NCBI GenBank assembly: GCA_964484385.1
Contig: CAZAFV010000006.1
Coordinates: forward strand, 1 to 64,000
Reading direction: 5' to 3'
From: Poriferisodalis sp964484385
GTDB taxonomy: Bacteria; Actinomycetota; Acidimicrobiia; Acidimicrobiales; Poriferisodalaceae
Length of the DNA stretch: 64,000 bases
Shown: piece by piece, positions 6,994 through 15,328 of the stretch
How the letters are laid out: each line of letters begins with the position of its first letter
Position numbering within the stretch: the stretch's first letter is position 1
The notes under the pieces: generated by a model
The model's input: only the letters and a program-made list of their open reading frames with translations
What the model was told of the DNA's origin: nothing
Database searches by the model: none
Position numbers and translations under genes: made by a program

Positions 6994-8622
6994 ATGGGTG
7001 CTGTGAACGCCGAACAGGTCGACCTCAATTCTGCGTCGGCAGAACTCCAAGCGGAACTCGACGCGGCAGTGCCGCTGCTTCGGGCTGCAGCCACCGATCT
7101 CGAAACGATCGAGGTCAAGTCTGCGGCGGGCGGTTTCCCTGAGAGCGTGCTGAAGTCTATATCGGCGTTTTCCAACGGCCGAGGCGGCTTGGTCGTCTTC
7201 GGGTTGAGCGATGCGGACTTTCTGCCGGTGCCGATCGACCCTGCGAAGCTTGCTGCTGACCTTGCTTCGGCATGCTCGGATGACCTCGAGCCCAAGATCC
7301 GGCCCAACATCGGCATCTGCGAGGTCGAGAGCCAACCTGTCGTCGCAGCTCGCATCCCGCCTCTGGGGCACCGATATCGACCCTGTTATGTCCGAGGCGA
7401 GGGCATGAACCAGGGTTCCTACACGCGGGTTCACGACGGCAACCGACGCCTCACCGACTACGAGATACATGTGATGATCTCGGGCCGCGGCCAGCCGACC
7501 GACGATGCCGCGCCGGTCGAGGCTGCACGGCTGGAGCACCTGAACGATGCGCTGGTGAGCGACCTGCTGAGACGGCTTCGCCAGCGCCACGGCGAGATCT
7601 TCACCGAAGCCGCCGATCACGAAGTGCTGCACATGCTCGGCGTGCTGAGCGAAGCGCGACCCGACTCGCCAGTCACGCTCGCGGGCTTGCTGGCGCTCGG
7701 CCGCTATCCGCAGCAGTTCGTGCCTCAGCTGGCCGCTTCATTCGTCGTGCTGCCGACCGCTGACGGCTCGCCGCTCGCCGATGGAACACGGTTCATCGAC
7801 AACCAGCCGCTCGATGGGCCGATACCAGCGATCGTGGCGCAGGCCGTCTCGGCGATGCAGCGCAATATGCGACGGCGCTCAGTGGTGGAAGGTGCCGGTC
7901 GGGCCGACATCTGGGACTACCCCACCGAGGCCATCCGCGAGATCGTCGCCAACGCGCTGATGCATCGCGACTACCACCCGACGGCGCATGGCACGCAGGT
8001 GCGCATCTCGCTGTATCCGGACCGATTCGAGGTTGCGAGCCCCGGCGGACTGCACGGCGTGCACGCTGGTCGCAGCGACGTGGCGCAGCTCATCGGATCA
8101 CCCATCAACAGCACCCGCAATGCGCTGCTCGCACGACTGCTGGAAGATGTCGTCATCCCGGGGACCGGCAGGCCGGTGTGCGAGCACCGGGGTTCGGGGT
8201 TGCGTGCTGCGGTTCAAGCCCTCGACCGGATGGGAATGGGACCGCCGGAACTGGACGACCGGGTACGCGAGCTCGTCGTGACGGTACGGGATCAGTACTT
8301 CCGCCTCGGTGTGTCGGCTCTCGGCGGCTCCGACCGCTTTCCTGGCGCATTCGACCACGATCCATGGGAACGCACGTCGGGAATGGAGGCCGGGCGCCAG
8401 GCTCGGTCGAGCGGGCTGCACAAGGGCACTCCAGAACAGCTGATGCGCCTGCTCGAGGCCGGACCGCGCAGCAGCGCCGATCTCGCAGCGGCGCTCGGCA
8501 CGTCGAAACAGACAGCGCTGAACTGGCTGCGCCACCTCAGAGCCGACGGCATGGTGCAGCCCACGCATGCAGAGCCCCGAACCCGCGGCAACAAGTGGAT
8601 GCTCTCGCCGCCACAGCCGTAG
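6994..8622 (+). CDS. Schlafen/AlbA_2-domain regulator with HATPase_c_4 and C-terminal HTH
   Basis: The product is 542 aa from the ATG at 6994; GTG codons at 6976 and 7003 are alternatives. Residues 25-150 match the AlbA_2 DNA-binding domain (ETIEVKSAAGGFPESVLKSI, FSNGRGGLVVFGL, YRPCYVRGEGMNQGSYTRV). Around residue 310, YPTEAIREIVANALMHRDY is the N-box of the GHKL ATPase module seen in RecG-like transcriptional regulators, followed by FEVASPGGLHG. The last 60 residues read as a winged helix (SSADLAAALGTSKQTALNWL). Such proteins are abundant in actinobacterial genomes and defence islands; their substrate is unknown. The AAA ATPase gene starts 135 bp downstream with its own AT-rich promoter region. 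Confidence 0.85.
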   Translation: MGAVNAEQVDLNSASAELQAELDAAVPLLRAAATDLETIEVKSAAGGFPESVLKSISAFSNGRGGLVVFGLSDADFLPVPIDPAKLAADLASACSDDLEPKIRPNIGICEVESQPVVAARIPPLGHRYRPCYVRGEGMNQGSYTRVHDGNRRLTDYEIHVMISGRGQPTDDAAPVEAARLEHLNDALVSDLLRRLRQRHGEIFTEAADHEVLHMLGVLSEARPDSPVTLAGLLALGRYPQQFVPQLAASFVVLPTADGSPLADGTRFIDNQPLDGPIPAIVAQAVSAMQRNMRRRSVVEGAGRADIWDYPTEAIREIVANALMHRDYHPTAHGTQVRISLYPDRFEVASPGGLHGVHAGRSDVAQLIGSPINSTRNALLARLLEDVVIPGTGRPVCEHRGSGLRAAVQALDRMGMGPPELDDRVRELVVTVRDQYFRLGVSALGGSDRFPGAFDHDPWERTSGMEAGRQARSSGLHKGTPEQLMRLLEAGPRSSADLAAALGTSKQTALNWLRHLRADGMVQPTHAEPRTRGNKWMLSPPQP

Positions 8623-8687
8623 AGCGGAGAGACGGTCAGCCAGCCTCGCTTGCAGGGTCGAGTTGTCGACTTTGCAAGGTTTACAGG

Positions 8688-8718
8688 GTTTTTGTTCTAA
8701 GACCAAAAACGCTATAAA
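8688..8718 (+). promoter_or_regulatory. Inverted repeat and -10-like element before the AAA ATPase gene
   Basis: GTTTTTG at 8688-8694 pairs with CAAAAAC at 8704-8710, and TATAAA follows at 8713-8718. The strip is strikingly AT-rich for this genome. It could be a promoter with an overlapping operator, or part of a hairpin in the leader. Confidence 0.35.
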
Positions 8719-8757
8719 ATCAATAAAGCAACCGCGTCGAGGAGTCGGGTCGCAGCT

Positions 8758-9978
8758 ATGGACCGCCGTCTCAATCCGTACACGCCCAATGCGGGCGCCA
8801 GGCCTCCGGTGCTCGTGGGCCGCGAGGACGAGCTGGAGGAGTTCGATGTGCTGCTGCATCGTCTCGAAGCCGGCCACACCGAGAAGTCGCTGATCGTTGT
8901 CGGGTTGCGCGGGGTGGGCAAGACCGTGCTGCTCGGCGAGTTCCGTCAGCTCGCGCTCGACCGCGAATGGCACGTCGTGGAGATCGAGGTCTCCAAGTGG
9001 GACGACGCGCAGTTCCGACGGAGCATTGCCCGGGAGCTGCGGCGCGTGCTGCACAGCATCAGCGCCCGCAGTCGGTCTCAAAAGCTCAGGGGCGCCATGG
9101 GCGCGCTGCGATCGTTCACGCTCAAGGTCGACCCCGAGGGGCATCTCACGATCGGGCTCGACGCCGACGCCTCGGTGGGCGTGGCCGACAGCGGCGATCT
9201 CGATGCCGACCTGAGCGATCTGCTGGTGGGCGTCGGCGAGGCCGCTCGTGAGCACGGCACCGGCGTGGTGCTGCTGCTCGACGAGTTGCACTTCTTGTCC
9301 CGGCCGCAGATGGAAGCGCTCATCGCAGCCGTCCACAAGACCGTCCAGCGCTCGCTGCCCATCACCGCGGCCGCCGCCGGGCTGCCCCAGATTCACGAGC
9401 TCGTCGGCGACGCCAAGACCTATGCGGAACGTCTCTTCAAGTTCCCCTCCCTCGGGAGGCTTGACGGGGCGGACGCCCGGGAAGTGCTGCGAGAACCTGC
9501 GCGACAGCTTGACGTGCGCTTCGGCGACGAAGCCCTCGCCGTGGGCTTGGAATTCTCCAAGGGCTACCCCTACTTCCTGCAGGAATTCGGCGAGGCAGCG
9601 TGGGACCTTGCCTCGGGGTCATCGATAGACGTCATGGACGGGTTGCGCGCCAAGCTGGTGGTGCAGGAGAAGCTGGATTCGGGGTTCTTCAAGGTTCGGC
9701 TGGAGCGCACGACCGAGCTGCAGAAGGCCTACCTGCGGGCCATGGCAGAACTCGGGCCAGATGCGCAGCTTGCGAGCCGGGTGGCCGACCTGCTCGAGCG
9801 CACCTCGTCTGAATGCGGTCCGACCCGCAAGCAGCTCATCGACAAGGGTTTGCTGTACGCGACCGAGCACGGCTACGCCGCCTTCACCGTTCCCGGATTC
9901 GACGAGTATCTCAAGCGAGCCATCCCTGAGCTGGCGCCGCCGCCGATACGGCGACGGCCGGGCCGCGGCGAGACGTGA
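8758..9978 (+). CDS. AAA ATPase (AAA_16/Orc-like P-loop protein)
   Basis: The product is 406 aa. Walker A is GLRGVGKT near residues 50-57 and Walker B is VVLLLDEL near 169-176. A sensor-like segment (LPITAAAAGLP) follows, and the helical lid includes GYPYFLQEFGEAAWD. The C-terminal 90 residues look like a winged helix (LASRVADLLERTSSECGPTRKQLIDKGLLY, shown in two parts: LASRVADLLERTSSECGPTR, then KQLIDKGLLY). This architecture matches the broad AAA_16/ORC1-like ATPases common in actinobacteria, which are often of unknown role. The gene lies 135 bp downstream of the AlbA_2-HATPase gene. No partner effector is fused. Confidence 0.82.
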   Translation: MDRRLNPYTPNAGARPPVLVGREDELEEFDVLLHRLEAGHTEKSLIVVGLRGVGKTVLLGEFRQLALDREWHVVEIEVSKWDDAQFRRSIARELRRVLHSISARSRSQKLRGAMGALRSFTLKVDPEGHLTIGLDADASVGVADSGDLDADLSDLLVGVGEAAREHGTGVVLLLDELHFLSRPQMEALIAAVHKTVQRSLPITAAAAGLPQIHELVGDAKTYAERLFKFPSLGRLDGADAREVLREPARQLDVRFGDEALAVGLEFSKGYPYFLQEFGEAAWDLASGSSIDVMDGLRAKLVVQEKLDSGFFKVRLERTTELQKAYLRAMAELGPDAQLASRVADLLERTSSECGPTRKQLIDKGLLYATEHGYAAFTVPGFDEYLKRAIPELAPPPIRRRPGRGET

Positions 9979-10070
9979 TGGCTGGACCAGGTGGTCGCGG
10001 CGGTGATGATGCTGCGGCGGCGCTGCGGCGTGGTCGGGGGGGCGCGACTGTGACACCCTGCTGAGGCGGG

Positions 10071-11342
10071 GTGGTGTGGCCGGTGCTTCTGAACTACTAC
10101 TGCGTTGCGGCGGCTGTGCTGGTGGGGGCTGTTGCGGGCGTCTTGGCGGTGCGGTGGCTGCGTGGTGCGGGCGGTGGCGTGGGCGTGGGCGGCTGGCGGG
10201 TGGTGGGGCGTGCTGCGGGCGTGGGATTCGTGGGCACGGCGGTGCTGGCTGCCGGGGGGCTGCTCATCACCGGGGTGGACGGGTTCACGCTGATCCATGT
10301 GGCCTATGTAGTGGGGACCGTGGGGGTGCCGCTGGCCGGCGGGATCGTGCTGGTGGGGGCCCGGGGCAGGCCTCGGCCGCGGGTGGTCACTGTGGTGTGC
10401 GTGCTGGCGCTGGCTGCCGTTCCGGTCGGCGTCTATGCGACCTATGTGGAGCCGTTCTGGCTGAGGGTGGACCGGGTGGAGCTGGCGGTGCCGGCGATGC
10501 TGGCGGTCGGGGAGGCGGGGACGGCGGACGGCGTCGTTGGGGTCGGCGGTGTGGACGGTGTGGACGGCGTCGACGGTGCGGAGGGAGCGGACGGTGTGGG
10601 CGGTGACGATGGGCGGATCCGGATCGGCGTGCTGGCCGACCTTCAGACCACAGGCGTCGGCGACTACGAGCGGGATGCCGTGGAGCGTCTGCTGGGGTTC
10701 GGGCCCGATGTGGTGGTGCTGCCCGGCGATCTGTACCAGTTCGACGCTGCTGTGTTCGCCGAGCGGGCGCCGGGGTTTGCGGGGCTGATCGAGCGGATCG
10801 TCGGGGAGGTGCCGCACGTGTACCTGGTGAGCGGCAACACCGACACGGTGGCGGGGCTGCGGCGGATCGTCGGGGGGACGGGCGCACGAGTGCTCGACAA
10901 CGAGATCGACACGTTCGAGGTGCGGGACGTGCCGGTGAGGGTGGGCGGCACGACGCTGTTCGGCGACGATGCGGCGGCTCGGCGGATGGCGGCGCGGCTG
11001 GTGGGGCCGGACAGGGATGATCGGGGCAGGGTGCGGATCCTGATCGGGCACAAGCCCGACGCCATCGAGCTGGTGCGAACGACGCCGGTCGATCTCGCCA
11101 TTGCGGGCCACACGCACGGGGGGCAGGTGTCGCTGCCGTTCTTCGGCCCGCCGCTGACGCTGTCGAACGTGCCTCGGCACATTGCGGCCGGCGGGCTGCA
11201 CGAGCTGCACGGCACGCCGATCTATGTGTCGACCGGCGTGGGGCGTGAGCGAGGCAACGCCCCGCAGCTGCGATTGGGCGTGCGCCCGTCGATCGGGATC
11301 ATCGACCTGGTGCCCGCCAGCGGCGGCAGTGGGGCTGGGTGA
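10071..11342 (+). CDS. Membrane metallophosphoesterase-like protein with altered metal motifs
   Basis: The product is 423 aa from a GTG at 10071, preceded by GAGG. Four hydrophobic segments occupy about residues 4-124. A Gly/Val/Asp repeat (VDGVDGVDGAEGADG) spans 155-178, and the calcineurin-like domain follows. Motifs in order are VLADLQ (family SDLH), GDLYQFD (GDLVD), GNTD (GNHD), GHKPD, and AGHTHGGQ. The last is intact, but the histidines of the first and third motifs are Gln and Thr. The topology and final motif match YkuE/TMEM62-like membrane phosphoesterases. The changes could reduce metal binding or shift the substrate. The substrate is unknown. Confidence 0.78.
   Translation: MVWPVLLNYYCVAAAVLVGAVAGVLAVRWLRGAGGGVGVGGWRVVGRAAGVGFVGTAVLAAGGLLITGVDGFTLIHVAYVVGTVGVPLAGGIVLVGARGRPRPRVVTVVCVLALAAVPVGVYATYVEPFWLRVDRVELAVPAMLAVGEAGTADGVVGVGGVDGVDGVDGAEGADGVGGDDGRIRIGVLADLQTTGVGDYERDAVERLLGFGPDVVVLPGDLYQFDAAVFAERAPGFAGLIERIVGEVPHVYLVSGNTDTVAGLRRIVGGTGARVLDNEIDTFEVRDVPVRVGGTTLFGDDAAARRMAARLVGPDRDDRGRVRILIGHKPDAIELVRTTPVDLAIAGHTHGGQVSLPFFGPPLTLSNVPRHIAAGGLHELHGTPIYVSTGVGRERGNAPQLRLGVRPSIGIIDLVPASGGSGAG
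10540..10605 (+). repeat. Low-complexity Val-Asp-Gly coding repeat
   Basis: GTGGACGG-type units of about 9 bases repeat inside the phosphoesterase gene and encode a Gly/Val/Asp tract in the linker between membrane and catalytic parts. Slippage could change its length between strains. Confidence 0.6.
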
Positions 11343-11613
11343 TGGCGGCCCCGGCCGAGCTTGGGTGAGCTGCGGCGATTGTCCGTCGGCGCACGGTCGC
11401 TGGCGATCGTCTGCGGTGCGCCTCAGCGCCTTTGGAGGTGGAGCGAGCGGCGCCTCCGGCGGGATTGGCCTGCTCGCACGGATAGCTGGCCTTCACGACA
11501 CGATGCTGGCGGCGGCGAGCGGGAGGCGTCGAACCGGCCAGCGGCTCATGCCGACTCCGCTGCGGTTGCACGCTTGCCGATACGTGTAACACCCCGCTCG
11601 TACGGTTGTTCCC

Positions 11614-13083
11614 ATGTTGAGGAACGGTTCTGAGGGGACAAGGCGCAGCGACGACGTCGGTGCTCTGGGGGGCGTCGCCGTTGACCTCGCCATTCCCAGC
11701 CCCACGTTCAACCCACCCCATCCCGACCACAGCGCTGCCGCCGGCTTTGCCACACCCAGCCCCGCCGACCACATCTCGGCCCACCCCGTCGGTCGCGCCC
11801 ATCCCGGCCCGTGCGAAGCGCTGTCGCTGACCCGGTTGAGCGCTGCGGCGCTGGCGGGACTCGGGCGCGACGAGCTGTTGGGCGTGCTGGGCGACATCGA
11901 GCGGCTGGCGAATCGGTTGGCCGGGTATCGGGCCGAGGTGCTGGGCGCGCTTGACGTGCTGAACGAGTCGGGTGTGGCGCCCGATGCGAGCCCGCATCTG
12001 TCGCTGCGCGACGCGGCGGGGGTGTCCGAACGTGACGCCCGCCGGATGCTTCGTGCAGCGGAGAAGACTCGCGAGCACGAAACCGTGCTCGAGGCACTGT
12101 CGGACGGCGACATCAACGCCGCACAGGCCGAGACGCTGTGCGATGCACGTGTGCCCGACTCGGTGCGAGCCGAACTGGTCGCGGCCGCGGCCGGTGAGGA
12201 CACCGACGCCACCCGCCGCCGGGTGCAGCGCGCTGAAGCCGAACACTCGGTCGAGACGCCGATGGAGCGATTCGAGCGCCAGCGGGCGGCCCGCGGCGCG
12301 GGCTGGCGGCGAGATCACGAGGGGATGCTGCGGCTGTGGGCCAAGTTCGACCCCAACACCGGCGCTCACGTCGAGGCCGCGCTCGAGGCGCTGTGCCGCG
12401 AGTACTGGATCGACGACAAGCAAGTACGCAACGGGCGGCGCACCCCTGCCCAGCGAGACGCCGACGTGCTCGCGTATGCGCTGGCAGGCCTCACCTACAC
12501 CGACGCCGATGCAGCGGCCGTCCGCCGGCTGCACGCCCGCGCCAGTACCCGCAGCGACAACCTGCCGGACGAATCCCGTGACCCGTCGAGGCAGCTGCCG
12601 CCGGCGCAGATCAGCGTGCTGATCGGTCTCGATGCGCTTCGAGGGCAAACCGATGAGATGGGCCTGACCGATGCCGGGGTCGAACTGCCGCCTGACGTCG
12701 TGCGGCGCATGGCCTGCGACGCGGAGATCATCCCCATCATCCTGGGCACCCCAGGCGGCTCAGCCGACGCCGGTCGGTCCCGCCGCACGGTGTCACTGCG
12801 GCTGCGGCGCCTTCTCGTTGCACGCGACCGCCATTGCCGCTGGCCCGGCTGTCACGAACCGCCGTCACGCTGCGATGCGCACCACGTCTGGCACTGGATC
12901 GACGGAGGGCCCACCAACTTGGACAATCTCGTGCTGCTGTGCCACCGGCACCATCACTTCCTTCACCAGCACGGCTACCGGATGGTCCCCCAACCCGACG
13001 GCACCTGGACCACCGACCAAGAATCAGACCCCAAACTCACGCCCGGTTCCCGGCGAAGCCCACAACAACCCCGCGGCCCCTGA
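11614..13083 (+). CDS. DUF222 (13E12 family) HNH endonuclease-like protein
   Basis: The product is 489 aa. After a disordered N-terminus of about 70 residues, the DUF222 helical domain runs to about residue 390 (DAAGVSERDARRMLRAAEKT, then LEALSDGDINAAQAETL). The C-terminal HNH is at about 405-455: CRWPGC, CDAHHVWHW, GGPTNLDNLVLLCHRHHHFL. This is the 13E12-type family that is multicopy in many actinobacteria, often thought to be mobile or domesticated nucleases. The catalytic His and Asn positions look intact. The gene stands alone, with 270 bp before it and a Pro-rich non-coding tract after it. Confidence 0.9.
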   Translation: MLRNGSEGTRRSDDVGALGGVAVDLAIPSPTFNPPHPDHSAAAGFATPSPADHISAHPVGRAHPGPCEALSLTRLSAAALAGLGRDELLGVLGDIERLANRLAGYRAEVLGALDVLNESGVAPDASPHLSLRDAAGVSERDARRMLRAAEKTREHETVLEALSDGDINAAQAETLCDARVPDSVRAELVAAAAGEDTDATRRRVQRAEAEHSVETPMERFERQRAARGAGWRRDHEGMLRLWAKFDPNTGAHVEAALEALCREYWIDDKQVRNGRRTPAQRDADVLAYALAGLTYTDADAAAVRRLHARASTRSDNLPDESRDPSRQLPPAQISVLIGLDALRGQTDEMGLTDAGVELPPDVVRRMACDAEIIPIILGTPGGSADAGRSRRTVSLRLRRLLVARDRHCRWPGCHEPPSRCDAHHVWHWIDGGPTNLDNLVLLCHRHHHFLHQHGYRMVPQPDGTWTTDQESDPKLTPGSRRSPQQPRGP

Positions 13084-13393
13084 ACCCGACGGGGCCAGCG
13101 GCGAGCCCGAGCCCCATGAACCGCGGCGGGGCCCGCCACCGCTGAAGCCGGCAGGGCGTGAGACCCCTTCGACCTGACTGGGCCCGAAACCCCTGAAGCC
13201 AGCCGGGCCGCGGCAGCGCCATGACGGGTGTGGCTCGAACGGCCTGGATTCTCGCTTGCATGTCGAGGGTGTTGGCACCTCCGCAGGGAACTGACCCCTC
13301 GCGGACTCGAGGCGGTTCTGGACGCACCGCACTATGAACGGCGAAGCTGGATCAAGATCGCCGGATCAAGAGGCTGTGTGACTTTACGCGACT
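13084..13393. other. Non-coding tract with degenerate GC-rich repeats
   Basis: The 310 bases after the DUF222 gene hold imperfect repeats (CTGAAGCCGGCAGGGC near 13141, CTGAAGCCAGCCGGGC near 13192). Read in protein frames these give Pro/Gly/Ala-rich strings, which may be an eroded C-terminal extension of the DUF222 gene. No other feature is seen until the promoter at 13394. Confidence 0.35.
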
Positions 13394-13458
13394 TTGACCA
13401 GGGCATTCCCGTGCACTAGCCTTTCGTGATAGCCAAATTCTGAATGGTAATACCGAAC
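13394..13458 (+). promoter_or_regulatory. Promoter and double IclR-type operator of the ABC/catabolic operon
   Basis: TTGACC at 13394-13399 and TAGCCT at 13417-13422 are separated by 17 bp. Two 17-bp operator-like sites follow, 20 bp apart start to start: TTTCGTGATAGCCAAAT at 13422-13438, overlapping the -10, and GAATGGTAATACCGAAC at 13442-13458. They share 12 and 11 of 17 bases with the site in front of the binding-protein gene. This predicts repression by the IclR protein encoded at 20582-21373. Confidence 0.65.
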
Positions 13459-13487
13459 AACAGTCGGGATGGGAAGCGGAGGCAACG

Positions 13488-14534
13488 TTGACGCAGGATT
13501 TCATGCCAGCGTCGCCCGATAACGCCTCGCCACCTGCGGACCATGCCGAGCCGGCAGCAGTCGAGCCTCAGCCTTCTGGAGGCAGAAGGCGGCGGATTCC
13601 CGGTGCACAGCACTTCGGCTTGCTCGGCGCGCTCCTCGGCGTCGGGCTGGTGGTGTCACAGCTCACACCATTCTTCCTGCGACCCCAGAACTTGCTCAAC
13701 GTCGGCACGGCAGTGTCCTTCACCGGGATTGTTGCCGCCATTACGACTGCAGTGCTCATCGGCGGAGGGCTCGATCTCTCCATCGCTGCAGTCATGGCAT
13801 TCAGCGGCACCATCATCGCCGTCACACTTGACCACGGGCTCAGTACCCCGGTCGCCATCGTGCTCGCACTCGGGGCGTCGGCACTGATCGGCCTCGTCAA
13901 CGGAGGTCTCATCAGCTACGGGGGGATCAACCCGTTCGTCATCACGGTCGGCATGCAGTTCCTGGTACGGGGCTTCGCGTACCAAGTCACCGGCGGCAGG
14001 GTGGTACGCGTGCCCAGCGGCGACATCAGGTACCTAGGTCAGGGCGACCTCATCGGCGTGCCGGTGCCGCTGTGGATCATGCTGGCCGTCTTCGGCATTG
14101 TCGGCTGGCTGCTGCACACAACCGTGTGGGGCAGACACTGGTACGCGATCGGCGGCACGCCGGGCGGAGCCATGGCTCGCCTCGCCGGCATTCCCGTCAA
14201 GCGGCGCAGGCTGCAGCTCTACCTGCTCAGCTCCATTGCGGCCGGCTTGAGCGGCATTCTCGTCGCAGGGTTCACGACGGTCGGCGACGCCAACGGGCTC
14301 GCCGGCCTGGAACTGTCGATTCTGGCGGGAGTGATTGTGGGCGGAACCGCGCTCATCGGAGGCCGAGGAACGGTCATCGGCACGTTCCTGGGAGTGGTCC
14401 TCATCGGGATCATCGACAACGCCATCCAACTGCTCAACTACGGCGTCTCTGCACAGTTCCTGTTCCTGGGAACGGCACTGCTGCTCGCCGTCATCTACGA
14501 CCATCTGCGCACCCAAGGCTGGGGCAAGCAGTGA
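13488..14534 (+). CDS. Sugar-type ABC transporter permease (RbsC/BPD_transp_2 family)
   Basis: The product is 348 aa from a TTG at 13488 with GGAGG five bases before it. After a polar N-terminus of about 40 residues come roughly ten hydrophobic segments. The family's Gly-rich cytoplasmic signature appears as YAIGGTPGGAMARLAGIPV, and the conserved LSILAGVIVGGTALIGGRGT lies near the end. This is the membrane channel of a ribose/galactose-type importer. The ATPase gene overlaps its stop (GTGA), and the lipoprotein binding component is probably the one at 21522. It is the first gene of a five-gene plus-strand operon under a double IclR-type operator. Confidence 0.9.
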   Translation: MTQDFMPASPDNASPPADHAEPAAVEPQPSGGRRRRIPGAQHFGLLGALLGVGLVVSQLTPFFLRPQNLLNVGTAVSFTGIVAAITTAVLIGGGLDLSIAAVMAFSGTIIAVTLDHGLSTPVAIVLALGASALIGLVNGGLISYGGINPFVITVGMQFLVRGFAYQVTGGRVVRVPSGDIRYLGQGDLIGVPVPLWIMLAVFGIVGWLLHTTVWGRHWYAIGGTPGGAMARLAGIPVKRRRLQLYLLSSIAAGLSGILVAGFTTVGDANGLAGLELSILAGVIVGGTALIGGRGTVIGTFLGVVLIGIIDNAIQLLNYGVSAQFLFLGTALLLAVIYDHLRTQGWGKQ

Positions 14535-15313
14535 CCGCCGACCGCCGACCCGTCTTCGAAGCGCGAGGCCTCAGCAAGCACTTCGGCCACATCGAAGCCG
14601 TCGTCGATGTCAGCGTCGCGTTCCACCGGGGCGAGATCACCGCAATCGTGGGCGACAACGGAGCAGGCAAGTCGACGCTCGTCAAGATGCTGACCGGCGC
14701 CCTCCGGCCAGACGAGGGCGAGATCGTGCTCAACGGCGACACCGTCGTGCTTCACGACCCCCTCGATGCCCGCAAGAAAGGCGTCGAGGTGGTGTACCAG
14801 GAACTCGCCCTCGCACCGAACCTCGACGTGACCGCAAACGTATTCCTGGGGAGAGAACTGCGCCGGCGTGGTTTGTTCGGGTTCAACAGACTCGCCAAGA
14901 AGCAGATGGTCGAGAGTGCCCGCCAGGAACTCTCGGGGCTCAGCATCAACCTGCCCAGCCTCACCGGTGACGAGTTGGGTTCGATGTCGGGAGGCCAGCG
15001 GCAATGCGTGGCGGTCGCACGTGCCGCCTACTGGGCCAGCAACGTCGTCTTGATGGACGAACCGACCTCCGCGCTCGGGCTCCGGGAATCTCGAGCAGTG
15101 CTCGACCTGGTGAAGCGAATTCGAGACCTCGGCCTCGCCGTCGGCATCATCAGCCACGCCCTCCCACATGTGGCCGAGCTCGCCGACCACCTCGTCGTGC
15201 TCCGGCACGGACAGAAGGTGTCGGACCTGCGAGACCAAGAGTTCTCGGTGCCGCAGATCATGCAGCTGATCCTCGAGGGCAATCCCGCCGCAACCGTCGG
15301 CGCAGCGTCATGA
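14531..15313 (+). CDS. Sugar ABC transporter ATP-binding protein (single domain)
   Basis: The product is 260 aa from the GTG at 14531, whose GTGA overlaps the permease stop. It has Walker A GDNGAGKST, the Q-loop in VVYQELALAPNL, signature MSGGQRQ, Walker B VVLMDEPTSALG and switch His in IISHALPH. This is the short RbsA/FrcA form with one nucleotide-binding domain instead of two, so the working transporter would need a homodimer. It powers uptake with the permease just upstream. The epimerase gene starts 15 bp downstream. Confidence 0.92.
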   Translation: MTADRRPVFEARGLSKHFGHIEAVVDVSVAFHRGEITAIVGDNGAGKSTLVKMLTGALRPDEGEIVLNGDTVVLHDPLDARKKGVEVVYQELALAPNLDVTANVFLGRELRRRGLFGFNRLAKKQMVESARQELSGLSINLPSLTGDELGSMSGGQRQCVAVARAAYWASNVVLMDEPTSALGLRESRAVLDLVKRIRDLGLAVGIISHALPHVAELADHLVVLRHGQKVSDLRDQEFSVPQIMQLILEGNPAATVGAAS

Positions 15314-15328
15314 ACGAAGGAGGCCTCG

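Noticed and set aside
6538..7632. Long minus-strand frame
   Set aside because: Most of it is antisense to the AlbA_2-ATPase gene and has no family match; only its last part is the hicB remnant already listed.
13084..13393. CRISPR-like direct repeats after the DUF222 gene
   Set aside because: Only two or three degenerate, unevenly spaced units; no spacers of constant size and no cas genes.
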